DNA of 6,749 bases from an uncultured Blautia sp. (lineage in GTDB: Bacteria; Bacillota; Clostridia; Lachnospirales; Lachnospiraceae). Under the pieces are notes generated by a model. That model saw nothing but the letters and a program-made list of their open reading frames with translations. It was not told where the DNA came from and did not search any database. The stretch is from contig CABSEJ010000170.1 of assembly GCA_902476765.1 (NCBI GenBank), positions 1-6,749 on the forward strand, given 5' to 3'. Both the position numbers and the translations under genes were made by a program. Shown one piece after another: positions 1-6,366 of this stretch (position 1 is the stretch's first letter; each line of letters opens with the position of its first letter).

Positions 1-581
1 AGCGGTATACCAAGCCTGTCTTTGTGCTGACAGACGGAGAGGAAGGGGTAAAGGGCTCCGGCCGTTCTATAGAGGCTTATCATATGTTCCGGGAGCTGGT
101 AAAATGCCGGGAGCTGCTGACAAAATTCGGAGGTCATCCCATGGCAGCCGGACTGTCTCTTCCTCAGAAGAATGTGGAGGCTTTCCGCTGGCTGTTGAAT
201 GAGAATTGTTCCCTGACCCCGGAGGATATGGTGGAAAAGATTGTCATAGACGTGCCTATGCCTCTGTCCTATGTGACTATTCCCTTGATACGCCAGCTTT
301 CTCTTCTGGAGCCATTCGGAAAAGGAAACACAAAGCCTGTATTTGCCCAGAAGCAGGTGCGGCTGCTCCAGTGCAGAGTGTTGGGGAAAAACAGGAATGT
401 GGTAAAAATGAAGCTGGCAGACCAATATGGCTTCCAGGGAGAAGGGGTATGGTTTGGAGACGGAGACACTTTCCTGGAGAAAACAGTTCAAAAACAAGAA
501 TGGGACCTGCTGTATTACCCTTCTATAAACACTTATATGGGTCGGGAGAGTATAGAATTTGTGATTCAAAGTCTTCGATAG
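1..581 (+). CDS. recJ: Single-stranded-DNA-specific 5'-3' exonuclease RecJ, C-terminal part (5' end outside window)
   Basis: This is the C-terminal ~192 residues of RecJ, the Mn/Mg-dependent 5'-3' single-strand exonuclease of recombination and repair. The frame is open from the window edge (first complete codon at 3), so the GTG at 24 is an internal Val codon, not a start. Two features identify it. The DHHA1 half shows GSGRS (visible residues 18-22) and FGGHPMAAG (42-50), which hold the conserved RecJ substrate and metal contacts. The following OB-fold shows LEPFGKGN and KPVF near residues 102-113. The catalytic DHH half lies upstream and is not visible. The protein stops with TAG soon after the OB-fold, so it lacks the long extra C-terminal region of B. 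subtilis RecJ. The gene is followed by 133 bp containing a promoter, so it may be transcriptionally separable from apt. The family call is secure, as are the frame and stop. Confidence 0.95.
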   Translation, partial: RYTKPVFVLTDGEEGVKGSGRSIEAYHMFRELVKCRELLTKFGGHPMAAGLSLPQKNVEAFRWLLNENCSLTPEDMVEKIVIDVPMPLSYVTIPLIRQLSLLEPFGKGNTKPVFAQKQVRLLQCRVLGKNRNVVKMKLADQYGFQGEGVWFGDGDTFLEKTVQKQEWDLLYYPSINTYMGRESIEFVIQSLR

Positions 582-626
582 ACGGACTTTTTGCAGAAAA
601 AGGAGAAACAAAACACGAAATAAAAT

Positions 627-655
627 TTGCGTATGCAGAAAAAAGATGATATACT
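627..655 (+). promoter_or_regulatory. Probable sigma-A promoter for the apt-rel operon (extended -10)
   Basis: In the recJ-apt gap there is a -35-like TTGCGT (627-632), a 17-bp spacer and a -10 TATACT (650-655). The -10 matches TATAAT at 5 of 6 positions and is preceded by TGA (647-649), the extended -10 TGn element typical of Gram-positive promoters. The -35 matches only TTG of TTGACA, which an extended -10 can compensate for. The predicted transcription start is near 661-663, giving a leader of about 53 nt before the apt ATG. No intrinsic terminator is visible between recJ and this site, so read-through from recJ may add to expression. This is a sequence-pattern call with no experimental support. 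Confidence 0.65.
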
Positions 656-714
656 AAAATCTACACAAAAATCAGAGAATTGACAATATTCGAGAAATAA
701 AGGATGGAGATAGC

Positions 715-1254
715 ATGGGAAGTTGTGAAAAGAAAAAAATTGAAGATTATGTAAGAAGTATTCCGGACTTTCCGGAAGAGGGGGTTATTTTTCGTGATGT
801 GACCAGTATTCTTCAGGACGCAGACGGTTTTGCTCTTGCCATTGATTCCTTGCAGGAGCTTTTGAAAGGACTGGATGTGGATGTGATTGCAGGCACTGAG
901 TCCAGAGGATTTATTTTTGGGGCTCCTATTGCATACAATTTACATAAGCCTTTGGTTTTAATAAGAAAAAAAGGAAAGCTTCCCTGTGAAACTATCCAGC
1001 AGAAATATGATTTGGAATATGGAAGTGCCGTGATTGAGATGCATAAGGATTCTATTCTGCCAGGTCAAAAAGTAGCGATTATCGATGATTTGATTGCCAC
1101 GGGAGGCACCGTGGAGGCGGCAGCAAAGATGATTGAAGAGCTGGGCGGCCAGGTAGTAAAAATTGTTTTCCTTATGGAACTGGCAGGATTAAACGGGAGA
1201 GAAAGGCTTGCGAAATATGATGTGGCATCTGTAATCCGGTATGAAGGTAAATAG
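715..1254 (+). CDS. apt: Adenine phosphoribosyltransferase
   Basis: This cytoplasmic purine-salvage enzyme makes AMP and pyrophosphate from adenine and PRPP. At 179 residues it has the normal family length. Visible signatures are the N-terminal IPDFPEEGVIFRDVT block (residues 16-30), typical of Apt; TESRGFIFG (61-69); the RKKGKLP flexible-loop segment (84-90); and the PRPP-binding loop VAIIDDLIATGGT (120-132), whose acidic pair is D124-D125. The ATG at 715 is preceded by GGAG (706-709) at a 5-nt spacing, with AAGGA just upstream (700-704), which supports this start. The gene is the first behind the 627-655 promoter and lies 17 bp before rel. The apt-rel pairing is conserved in Firmicutes and puts AMP salvage next to alarmone metabolism. 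No key residue appears to be missing. Confidence 0.97.
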   Translation: MGSCEKKKIEDYVRSIPDFPEEGVIFRDVTSILQDADGFALAIDSLQELLKGLDVDVIAGTESRGFIFGAPIAYNLHKPLVLIRKKGKLPCETIQQKYDLEYGSAVIEMHKDSILPGQKVAIIDDLIATGGTVEAAAKMIEELGGQVVKIVFLMELAGLNGRERLAKYDVASVIRYEGK

Positions 1255-1271
1255 AAAGCAGGTGGTATCAT

Positions 1272-3581
1272 ATGGAAGAAAAAAGAGAATCAACCCTGCG
1301 GGAAGATGAGATTGAAAAAATAAAAAAGGCAGATGCCAGTGTAAAAGCCATGGAGGATTTTACCAGTCCGGAGGTTCTGTACAACGAGCTGATTTCCAGT
1401 GTGAAGAAATATCATCCCTCTACGGATATATCTATGATAGAAAAAGCCTTTAATATTGCAAACAACGCCCATAAAGGCCAGGTAAGAAAATCCGGAGAGC
1501 CCTATATCATACACCCCCTGTGTGTGGGAATTATTTTAGCGGATTTGGAGCTGGATAAGGAGACCATAGTGGCAGGACTGCTCCACGATGTGGTGGAGGA
1601 TACGGTGATGACCGGACAGGAAATCCGCCAGGAGTTTGGAGCAGAGGTAGAGCTGCTGGTGGACGGTGTTACCAAGCTGGGACAGTTAAGCTATTCGGCA
1701 GATAAAGTAGAGGTTCAGGCGGAAAATCTCAGAAAAATGTTTTTGGCCATGGCGAAGGATATAAGGGTTATCCTTATTAAGCTGGCAGACCGGCTGCATA
1801 ATATGCGGACTTTGAAATATATGACTCCGGCCAAGCAGAAGGAAAAGGCCAGAGAAACCATGGACATCTATGCACCCATTGCCCAGAGGCTGGGTATTTC
1901 CAAGGTAAAGATAGAGCTGGATGATTTGTCCCTGAAATATCTGAAGCCTGAGGTGTATTACGATTTAGTAGAAAAGATAAACCTGAAGAAAAGCGAGCGC
2001 CAGGCTTTTATTGACCAGATTGTGGGGGATGTGAGAAAGCACATTGAAAATGCCGGCATCCATGCTCAGATTGACGGCAGGATTAAACATTTCTTCAGTA
2101 TATATAAAAAGATGGTAAACCAGGATAAGACCCTGGAACAGATATATGATTTATTTGCCGTCCGTATTATTGTGGACACGGTAAAGGATTGCTACGCCTG
2201 CCTGGGAATCATTCATGAGATGTATAAGCCTATACCAGGACGGTTTAAGGATTATATTGCAATGCCAAAGCCTAATATGTACCAGTCTCTTCATACAACC
2301 CTGATTGGTCCTTCGGGACAGCCTTTTGAAATCCAGATTCGTACCTTTGACATGCACAGAACGGCAGAATACGGTATTGCCGCCCACTGGAAATATAAAG
2401 AAGTTTCCAATAACGGAAAGGTCAATGTCACCCAGTCTGAGGAGGAAAAGATGAGCTGGCTCCGTCAGATTTTGGAATGGCAGAGAGACATGTCTGATAA
2501 CAAGGAATTTTTAAGCCTGTTAAAAAGCGATTTGGATTTGTTTTCCGAGAGCGTCTATTGTTTCACCCCGGCGGGAGATGTAAAAACATTGCCAAACGGC
2601 TCTACCCCTATTGATTTCGCCTATAATGTTCACAGTGCCGTGGGAAATAAAATGGTAGGGGCCAGGGTCAACGGTAAGCTGGTTCCCATTGAATATGTGA
2701 TTAAAAACGGAGACCGGGTGGAAATCATCACCTCCCAGAACTCTAAAGGGCCCAGCCGTGACTGGCTGAAGGTGGTGAAAAGCACACAGGCCAAAAATAA
2801 GATTAACCAGTGGTTTAAACAGGAGCTGAAAGAAGACAACATACTGAAAGGCAAAGATATGCTTGCTCAGTATGCGAAGGTAAAAGGTGTAAATCTGGGA
2901 GTTATCCTGAAACCAAAATACCAGGAAGGTGTTATGAAGAAGTATGGCTTCCGGGACTGGGATTCCGTGCTGGCGGCATTAGGGCACGGGGGCCTGAAGG
3001 AAGGCCAGATTCTCAATAAACTCCAGGAGGTTTACAACAAGGAGCACAAAGCAGAACTGACAGATGAGAAGGTGTTGGAGGCTGCTGCAGACAATAAGGA
3101 GAAGCTTCATATCAGTAAGATAAAAGGCGGCATTGTGGTAAAGGGAATCCACGATGTGGCGGTGCGTTTCTCCAAGTGCTGTAACCCTATTCCGGGAGAC
3201 GAGATTGTGGGTTATGTTACCAGAGGAAGAGGAGTGACTATCCACCGGACAGACTGTATCAATGTTATCAATATGTCGGGAGAAGACAGAAATCGCCTGA
3301 TTGACGCAGAATGGCAGGCGCCGGATAACAGCCAAGGGGAGCGGTATATTGCGGAGCTGAATGTATATGCTTATAACCGCACCGGGCTGATTGTAGATAT
3401 TTCCAAAATTTTTACGGAAAGGAAAATTGACATTTCCGCTTTAAATACCAGAACCAGTAAGCAGGGAACCGCAACCATCAATATTTCCTTTGAGGTCTGC
3501 AGTAAGGAAGAGCTGAACAGCCTTATTGAGAAAATCCGTCAGATTGAAAGTGTAAAGGATATTGAGCGGACCGCAGGCTGA
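1272..3581 (+). CDS. rel: Bifunctional (p)ppGpp synthetase/hydrolase Rel
   Basis: This is a long RelA/SpoT homologue of 769 residues, the stringent-response enzyme that makes (p)ppGpp from ATP and GDP/GTP on starved ribosomes and also degrades it. The N-terminal HD hydrolase keeps R72, H81, H105-D106, E109-D110, D173 and N177, so hydrolysis should be active. The synthetase domain (about 265-380) has YDLFAVR around D293, GRFKD (323-327) and FEIQIRT with E353. The RFKD form is typical of bifunctional Rel/SpoT, whereas synthetase-only RelA has an acidic ExDD form. Then follow TGS (about 428-488, starting VYCFTP), a helical region, the conserved Cys/zinc-finger-like domain with C636-C637, H658 and C662, and a C-terminal ACT domain (about 692-765, with YNRTGLIVDIS). 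AGGTGG (1260-1265), 6 nt before the ATG, supports the start. About 28 Lys/Glu-rich residues precede the usual domain start. The gene lies 17 bp after apt and has no promoter of its own. Confidence 0.97.
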   Translation: MEEKRESTLREDEIEKIKKADASVKAMEDFTSPEVLYNELISSVKKYHPSTDISMIEKAFNIANNAHKGQVRKSGEPYIIHPLCVGIILADLELDKETIVAGLLHDVVEDTVMTGQEIRQEFGAEVELLVDGVTKLGQLSYSADKVEVQAENLRKMFLAMAKDIRVILIKLADRLHNMRTLKYMTPAKQKEKARETMDIYAPIAQRLGISKVKIELDDLSLKYLKPEVYYDLVEKINLKKSERQAFIDQIVGDVRKHIENAGIHAQIDGRIKHFFSIYKKMVNQDKTLEQIYDLFAVRIIVDTVKDCYACLGIIHEMYKPIPGRFKDYIAMPKPNMYQSLHTTLIGPSGQPFEIQIRTFDMHRTAEYGIAAHWKYKEVSNNGKVNVTQSEEEKMSWLRQILEWQRDMSDNKEFLSLLKSDLDLFSESVYCFTPAGDVKTLPNGSTPIDFAYNVHSAVGNKMVGARVNGKLVPIEYVIKNGDRVEIITSQNSKGPSRDWLKVVKSTQAKNKINQWFKQELKEDNILKGKDMLAQYAKVKGVNLGVILKPKYQEGVMKKYGFRDWDSVLAALGHGGLKEGQILNKLQEVYNKEHKAELTDEKVLEAAADNKEKLHISKIKGGIVVKGIHDVAVRFSKCCNPIPGDEIVGYVTRGRGVTIHRTDCINVINMSGEDRNRLIDAEWQAPDNSQGERYIAELNVYAYNRTGLIVDISKIFTERKIDISALNTRTSKQGTATINISFEVCSKEELNSLIEKIRQIESVKDIERTAG

Positions 3582-3600
3582 GGATAATGGAGATTAGCCT

Positions 3601-4233
3601 ATGAAAAATTTAGTGTTAAGAGGAATAGTAGTTGGTCCGGTACAGACCAACTGCTATTTTCTGAAAAACAGAGAAACCGAAGAAATTATCGTGGTAGACC
3701 CGGGAGCAGAGGATGAGAGAATCCGTATGGCTCTGGAACGGCTGGGAGGCCGTCCGGCAGCCATTCTCCTTACTCACGGCCATTATGACCATATATGTGC
3801 AGCCAAGGAGCTGAGGGAGCATTACCGGATTCCTATATATGCGCCCAAAGCAGAGAAAGAGCTTTTGCAGAATACTTCCTGGAACCTGTCTGCTGCCTGG
3901 TCGGGCAAAGCGTACAAGGTCCAGGGGGATGTGTGGCTGGAAGACGGGCAGGAAACGGATATTGCCGGATTTCAGGTGAAGACAATCCTCACTCCCGGCC
4001 ATACTGCAGGTTCTGCCTGCTATTGGCTTCCAGAGGAAGAAGTCTGCTTTACCGGGGATACGGTTTTTGCAGGCTCCTGCGGAAGAACAGATTTGCCTAC
4101 AGGAAGCATGAGCCAGATGAGAGAAAGCCTGGCCAGGATATTAGGGCTGCTTCCGGCAGGAACAGCTATTTTCCCAGGACACGGGGAAGAGACAGATGCA
4201 GGGTTTGAGAGAAAGCACAATCCTTATCTCTAA
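3601..4233 (+). CDS. MBL-fold metallohydrolase, glyoxalase II-like (YcbL/YqgX type)
   Basis: This cytosolic metallo-beta-lactamase-fold hydrolase of 210 residues probably binds two metal ions. The ligand set is complete: THGHYDH (58-64, giving H59, H61, D63 and H64), H134 in TPGHTAGS, D153 in FTGDTVFAGSCGRTD and H194 in PGHGEET. The N-terminal GPVQTNCYFL strand and the GSCGRTDLPTG block are typical of the short YcbL/YqgX branch related to hydroxyacylglutathione hydrolase. It lacks the C-terminal substrate domain of classical glyoxalase II, so true GloB activity should not be assumed and the substrate is unknown. GGAG (3589-3592) lies 8 nt before the ATG. The gene follows rel by 19 bp and precedes hemZ by 40 bp, indicating co-transcription. 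No signal peptide or membrane segment is seen. The fold is certain, the reaction is not. Confidence 0.92.
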   Translation: MKNLVLRGIVVGPVQTNCYFLKNRETEEIIVVDPGAEDERIRMALERLGGRPAAILLTHGHYDHICAAKELREHYRIPIYAPKAEKELLQNTSWNLSAAWSGKAYKVQGDVWLEDGQETDIAGFQVKTILTPGHTAGSACYWLPEEEVCFTGDTVFAGSCGRTDLPTGSMSQMRESLARILGLLPAGTAIFPGHGEETDAGFERKHNPYL

Positions 4234-4273
4234 GCCCTTTGCGGAAGAAATTATAATAGAAAGAGATAATCAT

Positions 4274-5737
4274 ATGATTGGAATCTCATTTAACGAGGAA
4301 GAATTTGAGTACGATGCCTACACCTTGGTGAAGGCCTTTTATCCCAAAGAGGATATTGAGATGTACTGTACCCAAAAGACGGAGACCCCTAAGTCTTATG
4401 AAAATCTGGTGTCCATATGCTATGGAGAGCAGGTGGCCATCAGCCTGGACTTTCAAGGAAAACATTTGGAAGCCAGTGCGCCTTATGGGGTACAGGAAGA
4501 CAGAAAGCTGCGGAAAAACCGGTTAAAACAGGTACTGTACCAGCTGCTGAGAGAAGAAAGCGGACGGAGCCTTCCCTGGGGAAACCTTACGGGAATCCGT
4601 CCTGTAAAGCTGGCTATGGGGCTGCTGGAGGAGGGGATGAGCAATGCCCAGGCCGCAGAGTATATGCGGAAGACCTATTTCACCAGCAAGGAAAAAACAG
4701 CCCTGGCCATTACCATTGCCAATCGGGAGCGGGAAATCCTGAAGGATATAGATTATGAAAAAGGATACAGTCTGTATGTGGGCATTCCCTTTTGCCCCAG
4801 TATATGTCTGTACTGCTCCTTCAGCTCTTCTCCCATTGCCAGATGGAAGGATAAGGTTGAGGAATACCTGGATGCCTTGTGCAGGGAGCTGGATTTCATT
4901 GCAGAATCTATGAAAGGACGGAATCTGGATTCTGTGTATATCGGAGGGGGTACCCCTACTACTTTGGAGCCAATGCAGCTTCGGCGGCTTCTGAGCCATA
5001 TCCAGGAAAAATTTCCCGTAGAGCAGGCTAAAGAATATACGGTAGAAGCGGGACGCCCGGACAGTATTACCAGAGAAAAGCTAATGGCTATACGGGAGTT
5101 CCCCGTTACCAGGATTTCCGTAAATCCACAGACCATGAACCAAGGCACTCTGGACCTGATAGGCAGGAAGCATACTGTGGAGGATACACGACACGCCTTC
5201 GCTTTGGCGAGGGAATGTGGATTTGATAATATCAATATGGATTTAATCGTAGGACTTCCCGGGGAGCATAAGGAGGATGTGAAACGTACGCTGGAAGAAG
5301 TGAAGCTTTTAGGCCCTGACAGCCTTACCATTCACTCTCTTGCCGTAAAACGTGCAGCCAGACTGAATATGTTCCGGGACCAGTACCAGGAAATGGAGTT
5401 TGAAAACAACGAGGAAATCATGGACATGACCATGAAATATGCCTATGAAATGGGAATGGGTCCTTACTATCTGTACCGGCAGAAAAATATGTGCGGAAAT
5501 CTGGAAAATGTTGGCTATGCAAAAGTTGACAAAGCCGGAATTTACAATATACTAATGATGGAGGAAAAACAAACCATCATGGCTGCGGGAGCAGGAGCTT
5601 CCACCAAATTCGTATTTCAGAACGGGGAACGGATTGAGCGGGCAGAAAATGTAAAAGATGTGAGCAATTATATAGGCCGGGTGGAGGAAATGATGGAGCG
5701 CAAGAAGGCTGGGATTGAAACATGGCTGAAAGAATAG
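4274..5737 (+). CDS. hemZ: Radical SAM coproporphyrinogen III dehydrogenase-like protein HemZ
   Basis: This radical SAM enzyme has 487 residues from the chosen ATG. HemZ is classed as an oxygen-independent coproporphyrinogen III dehydrogenase (coproporphyrinogen III to protoporphyrinogen IX). Visible features are an N-terminal HemZ-specific region with WGNLTGIRP (102-110); the Fe-S/SAM motif C174-x3-C178-x2-C181 after YVGIPF; GGGTPT (224-229); EAGRPDS (258-264) in place of a HemN-type motif; ISVNPQTM; and the HemZ hallmark YYLYRQKN...GNLENVGY (398-415). The reading frame is open back to an ATG at 4196, which would overlap the MBL gene by 38 bp and add 26 residues. I chose 4274 because MIGISFNEEEFEYD resembles family N termini and a purine-rich AAGAGA (about 4261-4267) precedes it, though that SD is weak. 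The physiological role is uncertain where an organism lacks a full haem pathway. Confidence 0.9.
   Translation: MIGISFNEEEFEYDAYTLVKAFYPKEDIEMYCTQKTETPKSYENLVSICYGEQVAISLDFQGKHLEASAPYGVQEDRKLRKNRLKQVLYQLLREESGRSLPWGNLTGIRPVKLAMGLLEEGMSNAQAAEYMRKTYFTSKEKTALAITIANREREILKDIDYEKGYSLYVGIPFCPSICLYCSFSSSPIARWKDKVEEYLDALCRELDFIAESMKGRNLDSVYIGGGTPTTLEPMQLRRLLSHIQEKFPVEQAKEYTVEAGRPDSITREKLMAIREFPVTRISVNPQTMNQGTLDLIGRKHTVEDTRHAFALARECGFDNINMDLIVGLPGEHKEDVKRTLEEVKLLGPDSLTIHSLAVKRAARLNMFRDQYQEMEFENNEEIMDMTMKYAYEMGMGPYYLYRQKNMCGNLENVGYAKVDKAGIYNILMMEEKQTIMAAGAGASTKFVFQNGERIERAENVKDVSNYIGRVEEMMERKKAGIETWLKE
5526..5553 (+). promoter_or_regulatory. Possible internal promoter inside hemZ, upstream of the HD-GYP gene and hisS
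   Basis: TTGACA (5526-5531) matches the sigma-A -35 consensus perfectly. It is followed by a 16-bp spacer and TATACT (5548-5553), a 5-of-6 match to the -10. The same -10 hexamer is used in the putative apt promoter. The predicted start near 5560 lies about 160 nt upstream of the HD-GYP start codon and about 800 nt upstream of hisS. It lies in coding sequence for the hemZ segment KVDKAGIYN, so the match could be chance. The combined -35 and -10 quality is the best I found in the window. Confidence 0.4.
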
Positions 5738-6318
5738 GAAAGGTGATTCACTATGACCTGGTGACAGAAATCAACCATGGCATTCTGGTGAGTAGCCTGG
5801 CTTCCGCAGTAGGAGGGGAGCTGGGACTTCCCAAAGAGCAGTGCCATGAATTGGCGGTTGCCGGGGTTCTCCACGACATCGGGAAGCTGAGGCTTTCCGG
5901 CTATGTTTCGGGAGAGGAAAATCCACTGGTAGTGGAGGAAATTAAATACGTCCGCAGACATCCCCAGTTAGGCTGTGAGATACTGAAGAAACGGGGATAT
6001 TCCCAGTATATTCTGGAGTGTATCTATTACCATCACGAGAATTACGACGGGAGCGGATACCCGGAAAATTTAAGAGGAGAGGAGATTCCTCTTGGGAGCT
6101 GTATTTTAAGAGTCTGCGACACCTACGGGGCTTTGGTGGAAAAAAGACCCTACCGGGATGCCTTTGACTCCCAGACGGCCATCCGTCTTATGATAGACGA
6201 GGTGAAAAATTTTGATATGCAGGTGTTTCTGGCTTTTATGCGGGTGGTCCATGAAAGAGAGGAAACAGAGAAGGAAGCATGGAAAAACGGGAAGATTTCA
6301 GGAGATTATAGTAGATAA
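5722..6318 (+). CDS. Stand-alone HD-GYP domain protein, probable cyclic-dinucleotide phosphodiesterase
   Basis: This 198-residue protein is almost entirely one HD-GYP domain. Typical members are metal-dependent phosphodiesterases that linearise c-di-GMP or, in some cases, cGAMP. The metal-ligand series is all present: H19, H51-D52 in LHDIGK (50-55), H80 in RRHP, H104-H105 in YHHE, and D133 in RVCDTYGAL. The GYP motif DGSGYP (109-114) follows, with IPLGSCILRV and RPYR downstream. One departure is G136 where family members usually have Asp (DxFDAL-like); this residue is not thought to bind metal. There is no receiver, PAS, GAF or membrane region, so any control must come from partners or expression. 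The start codon overlaps the hemZ end by 16 bp in another frame, and only a weak GGGA (5711-5714) precedes it, suggesting translational coupling. The last ~25 residues are charged and probably flexible. Substrate is inferred, not shown. Confidence 0.88.
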   Translation: MAERIGKVIHYDLVTEINHGILVSSLASAVGGELGLPKEQCHELAVAGVLHDIGKLRLSGYVSGEENPLVVEEIKYVRRHPQLGCEILKKRGYSQYILECIYYHHENYDGSGYPENLRGEEIPLGSCILRVCDTYGALVEKRPYRDAFDSQTAIRLMIDEVKNFDMQVFLAFMRVVHEREETEKEAWKNGKISGDYSR

Positions 6319-6352
6319 GTAGAAAAATACCATAGAAAAGGAATAGAAAGAG

Positions 6353-6357
6353 AGGAG
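6353..6357 (+). promoter_or_regulatory. Ribosome binding site of hisS
   Basis: AGGAG lies 9 nt before the ATG at 6367, inside the purine-rich run AGAGGAGAAC. It is the strongest Shine-Dalgarno site in the window and fixes the hisS start. The 48-bp gap around it shows no terminator hairpin, no T-box and no convincing promoter. Confidence 0.8.
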
Positions 6358-6366
6358 AACAAAGCA

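Noticed and set aside
587..602. Perfect inverted repeat CTTTTT-gcag-AAAAAG just after the recJ stop, a possible terminator
   Set aside because: The stem is five A-U pairs and one C-G pair and is not followed by a T tract. It would be too weak for intrinsic termination.
592..644. Ten-base direct repeat TGCAGAAAAA at 592-601 and 634-643
   Set aside because: It is short, A-rich and occurs only twice in a low-complexity intergenic stretch, so chance is a sufficient explanation.
206..649. Open reading frame of 147 codons overlapping recJ and the gap after it
   Set aside because: It is out of frame with well-conserved RecJ sequence, shows no family motif and has no plausible start site. It is a shadow frame.
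680..685. Perfect -35 consensus TTGACA shortly before apt
   Set aside because: At 15-19 bp downstream there is only the Shine-Dalgarno region (AAGGATGGAG), with no -10-like hexamer.
2589..2627. TTGCCA (2589-2594) and TATAAT (2622-2627) inside rel as an internal promoter
   Set aside because: The spacer is 27 bp, too long for a sigma-A promoter, and both lie in conserved TGS-domain codons.
3588..3605. Five-codon mini-ORF (ATG GAG ATT AGC CTA TGA) whose stop overlaps the MBL start codon as ATGA
   Set aside because: It has no ribosome binding site of its own and its second codon is part of the MBL gene's GGAG. It is most likely a coincidence.
4252..4257. TATAAT perfect -10 hexamer before the hemZ start
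   Set aside because: No -35-like sequence lies 15-19 bp upstream, and the gap between the MBL gene and hemZ fits simple co-transcription.
5223..5235. Palindrome TTGATA-a-TATCAA inside hemZ, a possible operator
   Set aside because: It encodes part of the conserved GFDNINMDL segment and is not near a promoter or gene start.
6212..6239. TTGATA, 16 bp, TTTTAT before hisS as a dedicated hisS promoter
   Set aside because: The -10 matches only 4 of 6 bases, and the internal site at 5526-5553 is clearly better.
6242..6249. GGGTGGTC resembling the T-box core (AGGGTGGNACC)
   Set aside because: It lies in HD-GYP codons (RVVHE), lacks the following ACCGCG, and has no terminator/antiterminator hairpins around it.
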